From: Pisaster brevispinus
Taxonomy: Eukaryota; Echinodermata; Asteroidea; Forcipulatida; Asteriidae
Direction: 5' to 3'
NCBI GenBank assembly: GCA_023634235.1
Contig: JAMKCF010000008.1
Coordinates: forward strand, 7,830,176-7,894,175
Length of the DNA: 64,000 nucleotides
Below are positions 58,598 through 64,000 of the stretch, piece by piece. Made by a program: the position numbers and the translations under genes. The notes under the pieces are model-generated. The model saw nothing but the letters and a program-made list of their open reading frames with translations, was not told the DNA's origin and searched no databases. Position 1 is the first letter of the stretch, and every line of letters begins with the position of its first letter.

Positions 58598-58851
58598 GTA
58601 CATTATCATCAATGTTGATAATTTTTGTATTTTATTGATAGACCAAAAAGCTTGGATAAACAAAAATATCCAGATATTTCATGAAACAACTTTAAAGAAA
58701 AATGCAAGTATGTTTTGGGACCACTAATTACTAACTCTTTGGCAGTGAAGTATTTCACGAGGATCCACTTAGCCAAGTAATAGTCCAGGCTGATTCCCAA
58801 CCCTCCGCCTAAGACCTCCTTAGCAGGACAGCTCATTTCAGAGCTAAGAAC

Positions 58852-59180
58852 AAGCTCTGGTGTTGTCAGCAGCAGAGTGTGGGTTCAAATCCCGGTCATT
58901 ACACTTATGCCCTTGCGCAAGACACTTAACCATCATTGCTTGGTAAAAAGTTGGACTTCTTATGGATGCCAGGATCCTAATGGATGATACCCGAGCCTAT
59001 ATTCTTATGGACTGTGAAGGGGGTATATAACCCTATTTCAGCCTGAGGAGTAGGTGGCAATGTGCCCCTGGTGGCAGATGATTTGGGTCGATGGCCCAAA
59101 TCAGTTAAGTGTAGCCCTCACCTTGGAGAGGCCGTCCAGCCTTGAGATGGTAGGCGATCTCTCATAAAAAAAAAAAACTA
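58852..59180 (+). repeat. SINE with poly(A), between unit C and HYDIN terminal exon copy 2
   Basis: Starts AAGCTCTGGTG, contains GTGGGTTCAAATCCCGGTC (B-box-like) and CAAGACACTTAACC, and ends in an A-run after CGATCTCTCAT. Its insertion point coincides with the end of homology to units A and B. Confidence 0.7.
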
Positions 59181-59331
59181 ACAAAAAGTCAGCAAGTGTC
59201 AGCAAGTGTAAGCTTTGAGAGTGAAGCCACAGAGTCGTGATTGGTCAATCCATTCTCGGCCTAAGCTTTATTTTGTATTTTGTTTCTTATCATAACATTT
59301 TTAAATTTTTTTTTCTTCTTTCTAATAACAG

Positions 59332-59790
59332 GTTGACAACAGTGATTTCCACACTGATAAAAACATCACAGCAGTGGAGGTTCAGAGGTCAGTATTGACA
59401 TTACATTTGAGCCGTCTCGTCTTGGAGAGACTCGAGGCAACCGAGTGATTAACTCCAGCATGGGCGGAGAGTACACCTTCCCTCTGTTCGGCACCTGCAT
59501 CCCACCCAAGCCTCAGGGTCCTTACAGCATCAAGGCCAACTCCACAACCTCCATCCCGTTTCATATCGTCTTCCCCCACATCACGGCGTTCACCTTCCAT
59601 GTGGATAATCCGGCATTCTCATGCAAGCCCGGGAAGAGCATCTGGGGGAAGAAGTAGCATAACATCGATGGGTATGAGGTCAACCCTGACCCCTTCAGGG
59701 CACCCAAAATGGGTAAATTAGTTGTAACTCGTCCCAGATCAGCTGGAGGGGACTAGACTTTCTGCCTCAAGGGTATAACTCTTTAAACAC
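59332..59790 (+). pseudogene. HYDIN: HYDIN-like terminal exon, copy 2, decayed
   Basis: Starts after TCTAATAACAG with VDNSDFHTDKNITAVEVQR, the part missing from copy 1. A frameshift follows, after which FEPSRLGETRGNRVINSSMG and GEYTFPLFGTCIPPKPQGP are readable. A premature TAG ends the frame at 59,655-59,657, and further small indels lie beyond. Not functional as written. Confidence 0.8.
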
Positions 59791-62000
59791 CAATCACTTC
59801 AACTGTCTAACTTAAGAAGTTATAAATCGCTGCGTCACTGCAGAAACACTTTATCTCGATTGTGCAACAGCGCACATCTTGCCTGAAAATGCTTGGTGCA
59901 AAAATGCATCTTTGCGCCTGTTGTTTTTGTCTGTGTGTGCATCTGGAATTATTGGAAGAGAGATACAACAATTTGAAACTTTCAAACACATGTGGAATGT
60001 AAATGCTCTTTTAGGAGATAAACGTTTTTGCACTGACACGACGAAGTATGAAAGCAGCCCCAAAACTGCCTCTCCCAGAGGTTGTATTGACATAGATGTT
60101 TTTTGTTTAGTTTCGAGTTCACAAAAAACAGTTTTCCTTGTTGTGTAAATTTATTTGTATTTTTAACATCATAGAAAAAGGATTTTATCTTTAAGAGATT
60201 TGCAAAGTTTTTGCTACTTCCAAAGCTGCCTCAAGTTATCTGTCTAATTTTACAAATATTCGACGTTTACGGGCATTTCTTTCAATAGAAACTGACCATT
60301 CTGTTGTAACATCTGTGCAAAACATAAAGGAAAAACAAGTCAAATAATTGCATTATAATTTTGCACAAATTGTAAGAGATAGATTAGATTGACGCATTTC
60401 TTTCATGCACTTCTTGCTATTGTGTAAAGTGGGCATGGCTTACAATGAAACTATGTCACACTTTTGAACAAGAGCACAATCATATATGTACTCTCAACCA
60501 ATCACAGGACAGAATCACGTTACAATGGAGTGTTCAATTTGAATATTTATAGATGTATTTTTATAGTGCTTTTTTACAGGAACAATCAAAGCTCTGTTCA
60601 AGAATAGGAAAATTACCAGTGTGTCGTGAATAAGAAGTATCTATAACCGCTCCCTAATAACGGTGAGGGATGGGGCACCCCTGATGTTGACGAGAGTAGT
60701 GTTGCAAAGTTTGGGCCCAGCTTTTTGAGAACAATCTATCTATTACAATGTACAGTGTTACTCCATGAATACTGGTTCTGACATGTTATGTAAAATTACA
60801 TCATTTTTCTTGTAAAGATATTACAGTTTGGAATACAATTATTCTATGTTGCTATTTTAATAGTAGTATTTTTAAGATGTATGTAACTTAACTTTCCGCT
60901 GGTGAAACTATCTTTTTTTCATGCTATATGAATGTTCACATTTCAAGGTAGGGTCATTACTTGTTTTTTGTCAACGTAATACTGATTTAGAAGCCAAATA
61001 TCAAGAGAGATACAATGAAAGTCACCTAGTGAAAGTTTTAGCTGAATTCACTGTCTACTCGTTGAGAAAGACAACCTAAAACTGTCACTGCATGTTCATC
61101 AAGAACGTTGAATCCATTCACAATGGCAAGTACCAACTGCCGTATATTGAGGGTAGCATTCAAACGGACACAAGCAAATTTTTCAAAAGGTCACCTACAG
61201 GCTACCAGTGGAGACTCAAATGATTTGACATACTTCTATTGACTTTCAATCTACGGTGGCACTTTTCAGACAAAATAGTTTCACAGGATGCTTTCCACCA
61301 TTACCATCTTTATAACAAGTCGGCTTTTAGATAAAAAAATCACCTGATATATTTTCGGGGTCAGCACCAAAGTATGACCCCTAACCTTTACATAATAAAA
61401 TTTGGCCAGCTCGATTTTATATCAAAGTAAAGTATAAAAAAAAGACTTGGTAGAACTTTAAAGGTCACATCCGGATCAAGGACTTTGGCTGTGGCTTTGT
61501 CGAGATTGTAGAACCTTCTATGTTGTCACTACTGACTGCCACAGCTGTAGCCAAAGTCGCCTCATTCGGGCACAGCTTTTACCATACATCTAATGAAGTA
61601 CATCAACTAAATGTTTAGTTTATAACTAATGGAAACAACCAATCAACTTTGTAATAAGATTTGAATGGTGTAATATTGAGAGTGTGGATCAGATTTTGAT
61701 TATAAATATCCATCCAAGTTTTTTCCATTCCACCTTTCCTGTAAATATTTTATTGACTTTATTGCATACTACTTTGTTATGTGTTTTTTAAAAAGTACAA
61801 TCCTGTAAACAATCTTTGATTTGGGTAATAAAAATGAGTGCTTTGGTTTTATCACATGGACCATTACCGAGTTGTGTTTTGAATTTGTTCCAAAGGGGCA
61901 AGAAATTAGATGAATATTTAAATTCATTTCCAATTGTTTTCGATCATCACCAACCAAGTCACCTACCTTTAATGTATATTCCTGTCGCCCAAACATCTTT
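59791..62000 (+). other. HYDIN 3' flank, copy 2
   Basis: Collinear with 7,790-10,225. Includes the GACTTTGGCT/AGCCAAAGTC hairpin near 61,480-61,560 and AATAAA at 61,827-61,832. Lacks the 29-bp octamer array. Confidence 0.65.
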
Positions 62001-63750
62001 TTGAGTCACATTTTATTAACATCAGAGTGACACATATTTGAACCAAGAATATTGACTTTTTTAATGTTTTTTTTTATAATGCAAGTTCGCCTCAAACAAG
62101 GCTAAAAGCCACTCTTGGTAAGGGGCTACAGGAAGCAAACATTTCAAATTAGAATAACTCCGGGCAGCTGAACGTAGGAATTGACACTCTTAAAGCAGTC
62201 TAGTTTGAAGGAATGAGGGATTGAGGCAAGGTGTTGCAAAGAGATGCAGTACGTGGAATAAAGCTGTTGGAATGGCTCTTTGCTCTACATCTCAGCTAAG
62301 TGAGAGTGTATGGGTGAGAACAAGGGGGGGGGGGGAAGTCTGCTTTCACGCACTCACATCCTGATAGGAGGAACCAGGTCATGATAGGAGGAACCTAGAT
62401 GAAAATATCTGTAGAAAGAGGCTGGCCACCGAAACATTTCACATTAAGGAAACCGCTAAAGGTAGTTGTTTTCTTAGTCACTACAAACAATACAAAGGAA
62501 CACTCACAAGTTTAGACCTAAAATAACAAAAGGTAAAGGACCTTGCATTTTGCAATTAGTTTCCTATCAATTCATTTGTAGTTCTTTGTTTTAATATATT
62601 TACGTTAATCATACTTTGATTGTTTCTATTGATGTTTGAAATAAAATAATCTCTGCTTGGAAACATGCACCGATTTGAAGGGAAGATTTGTGCCTCAAAA
62701 GTAACGCTTAGGACAACCATTTGGGTAAGGGGGTGAACATTGGGTACACGGTATTGGCTTTTGGGTAAAGGGGGAAACCCTTGAGGTAACTTATGGCTTG
62801 AGTTTTGGGATACATGGTATTGAACATTTGGGTACAGTACTGGTGAGGCTTGGGGTATAGGAAAAGACTTCGGGTGCCGGATGATTTATCTTTTGGGTAT
62901 AAGAAGGGATCGACTGGAAGCCTTGAGGTACAAATTTTTCAGAGAGACCCTCGGGCTGCCACCAGGTCGAAGAGCATTTGGGAACAGGGTGAGCAATTAG
63001 TTGTTGTTTAGCCTGTGGGTATGGTGTGACCCTTGGGCAACAGGTGCAGGTTGAAATAAAATAATCATGGTAAGCATTCAACATCGGGGATCGAGCAGTG
63101 GTGTAACAAGAGGAGGAACAAGGTTGCGAGAGCCCACTGCTCAGAACCCCTTCCCCTTCCAAATGAGATTGTTTTAAATGCACAAATAAATAAATAAATA
63201 GCCCCAAAATGATGACATTGCCCCCAAAATACAACGTGTTTGGTTCGAATGCATTGCCCATGGGTACGAAGGAAGACCGTGGGGGTAAGTAAGGCTTGGT
63301 TGAGACTTGGGTTACGAGGTTAGTTTACAAAATAGTTTGCAAAATGATGGAAGCAAGCCAGATGAACCTTTTTTTCAGAATATTTTTTATACATTGTTAT
63401 TTATTATCTGTTTAAACACAAATTTGATTATTTTTGTCAAAAATTGAAGGTATATAACTCACCTTTTTTAGTTGACAGCATGCAGCGTTTGAAAATCACC
63501 TTTTCTTGTTTCTTGTTGTTTTTGAATTTAGTGCCCGCCAGCTTTATTTTGTTTCTCTAAATCCGAAATAAATAAGCATTAACAATATTTTTTGAAATTT
63601 TTTTAACACCTTTAATTTTGCAAGTTTGGAATCTCTAAGCAGTTTAGAATATCTAGAAAACTAGTATTTTGCTTGTTTTGAAACTTAATTTTTTTTTAAA
63701 AACAAAAACCTAATTATGAGAAAAAAACCCATCCATGGTGAAATTCCCAT
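62001..63750 (+). other. continuation of copy 2 flank, collinear with 16,271-18,350; no gene
   Basis: Direct continuation across the site where copy 1 carries module M. Contains a G-run near 62,326, single copies of sequences that are duplicated or arrayed at 16.7-17.6 kb, and an AAAT microsatellite near 63,187. No supported gene. Confidence 0.6.
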
Positions 63751-63751
63751 T

Positions 63752-64000
63752 TTGACCCAGGATATGGGCGAATTCCTATGCGGTTATTTTGTACACGGCC
63801 TATGGAGCGAGGTTGACCCGCTATATGAGCATATTCTTAGACGCGAAGTCCCCATACACTGTGCACAAGCAATGGGCACAGGAATATCGCCATACACCGG
63901 GTCCACACGGCCCCATACACTGTGCACAAGCAATGGGCACAGGATTGTCCTCATATTCGGGGACCCCGCGGCCCCATACACTGTGCACAAGCAATGGGCA
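63752..64000 (+). repeat. 61-bp array locus, third copy, cut by the window end
   Basis: Left flank GATATGGGCGAATTCCTATG as at 18,360 and 19,515, then at least two full 61-bp units and part of a third (CCATACACTGTGCACAAGC). Confidence 0.85.

Larger units (their letters stand above)
53808..58851 (+). repeat. HYDIN tandem unit C, partial, ~5.0 kb
   Basis: Closely matches unit B up to about exon 3, then is clearly more diverged, and ends at GAGCTAAGAA after exon 4. Exons 5 and 6 are missing. Contains the TIR element (54,266-55,067) and SINE (about 56,605-56,895). Confidence 0.85.

Noticed and set aside
43531..59790. One functional HYDIN gene spanning all units
   Set aside because: Every unit has a frame lesion as written, and the exons between unit C and the terminal exon are missing.

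Overview
This is eukaryotic, intron-rich, AT-rich nuclear DNA with many interspersed repeats. The tRNA-derived SINE families, the spliced HYDIN (ciliary central-pair protein) exons and the CUB/LDLa membrane-protein gene suggest a marine invertebrate deuterostome, probably an echinoderm. That placement is inference. I see no bacterial operon, CRISPR array or rRNA gene.

Layout. 0.5-5.5 kb: decayed copies of a ~90-bp exon-like cassette that can fold into a hairpin, with SINE fragments. 5.48-6.10 kb: a 56-bp tandem array. 6.54-7.79 kb: the last exons of a HYDIN-like gene (copy 1), damaged by a junction that skips the start of the terminal exon. 7.79-10.06 kb: its 3' flank, up to a poly(A) signal. 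10.23-16.27 kb and 21.21-30.17 kb: the two arms of a very large inverted repeat ('module M'). The spacer, 16.27-21.21 kb, carries 37-bp and 61-bp tandem arrays. 33.28-36.50 kb (minus strand): one apparently intact four-exon gene for a signal peptide - CUB - LDLa - transmembrane protein. 35.9-40.2 kb: MITE-like elements, one of them split by a truncated LINE. 41.06-58.85 kb: a ~6.37-kb segment with six HYDIN exons in head-to-tail tandem, two full copies and one partial. 59.33-59.79 kb: a second, decayed HYDIN terminal exon. 59.8-64.0 kb: a second copy of the 3' flank and of the 61-bp array region.

How the pieces relate. The DNA after the second HYDIN terminal exon is collinear with that after the first, except that the whole left arm of module M is missing. 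The second copy therefore works as an empty site, and its junctions fall within a few bases of where the two inverted arms stop matching each other. This marks module M as a discrete unit that was inserted. Inside it, seven exon-like cassettes keep a perfect 9-bp stem while their lengths, and so reading phase, vary. I think the module and its hairpin cassettes are the most likely undescribed system here. All HYDIN exon sets carry disabling lesions as written, so they are probably pseudogenic or partial unless the lesions are assembly errors. The CUB-LDLa gene is the only complete coding gene I can support.
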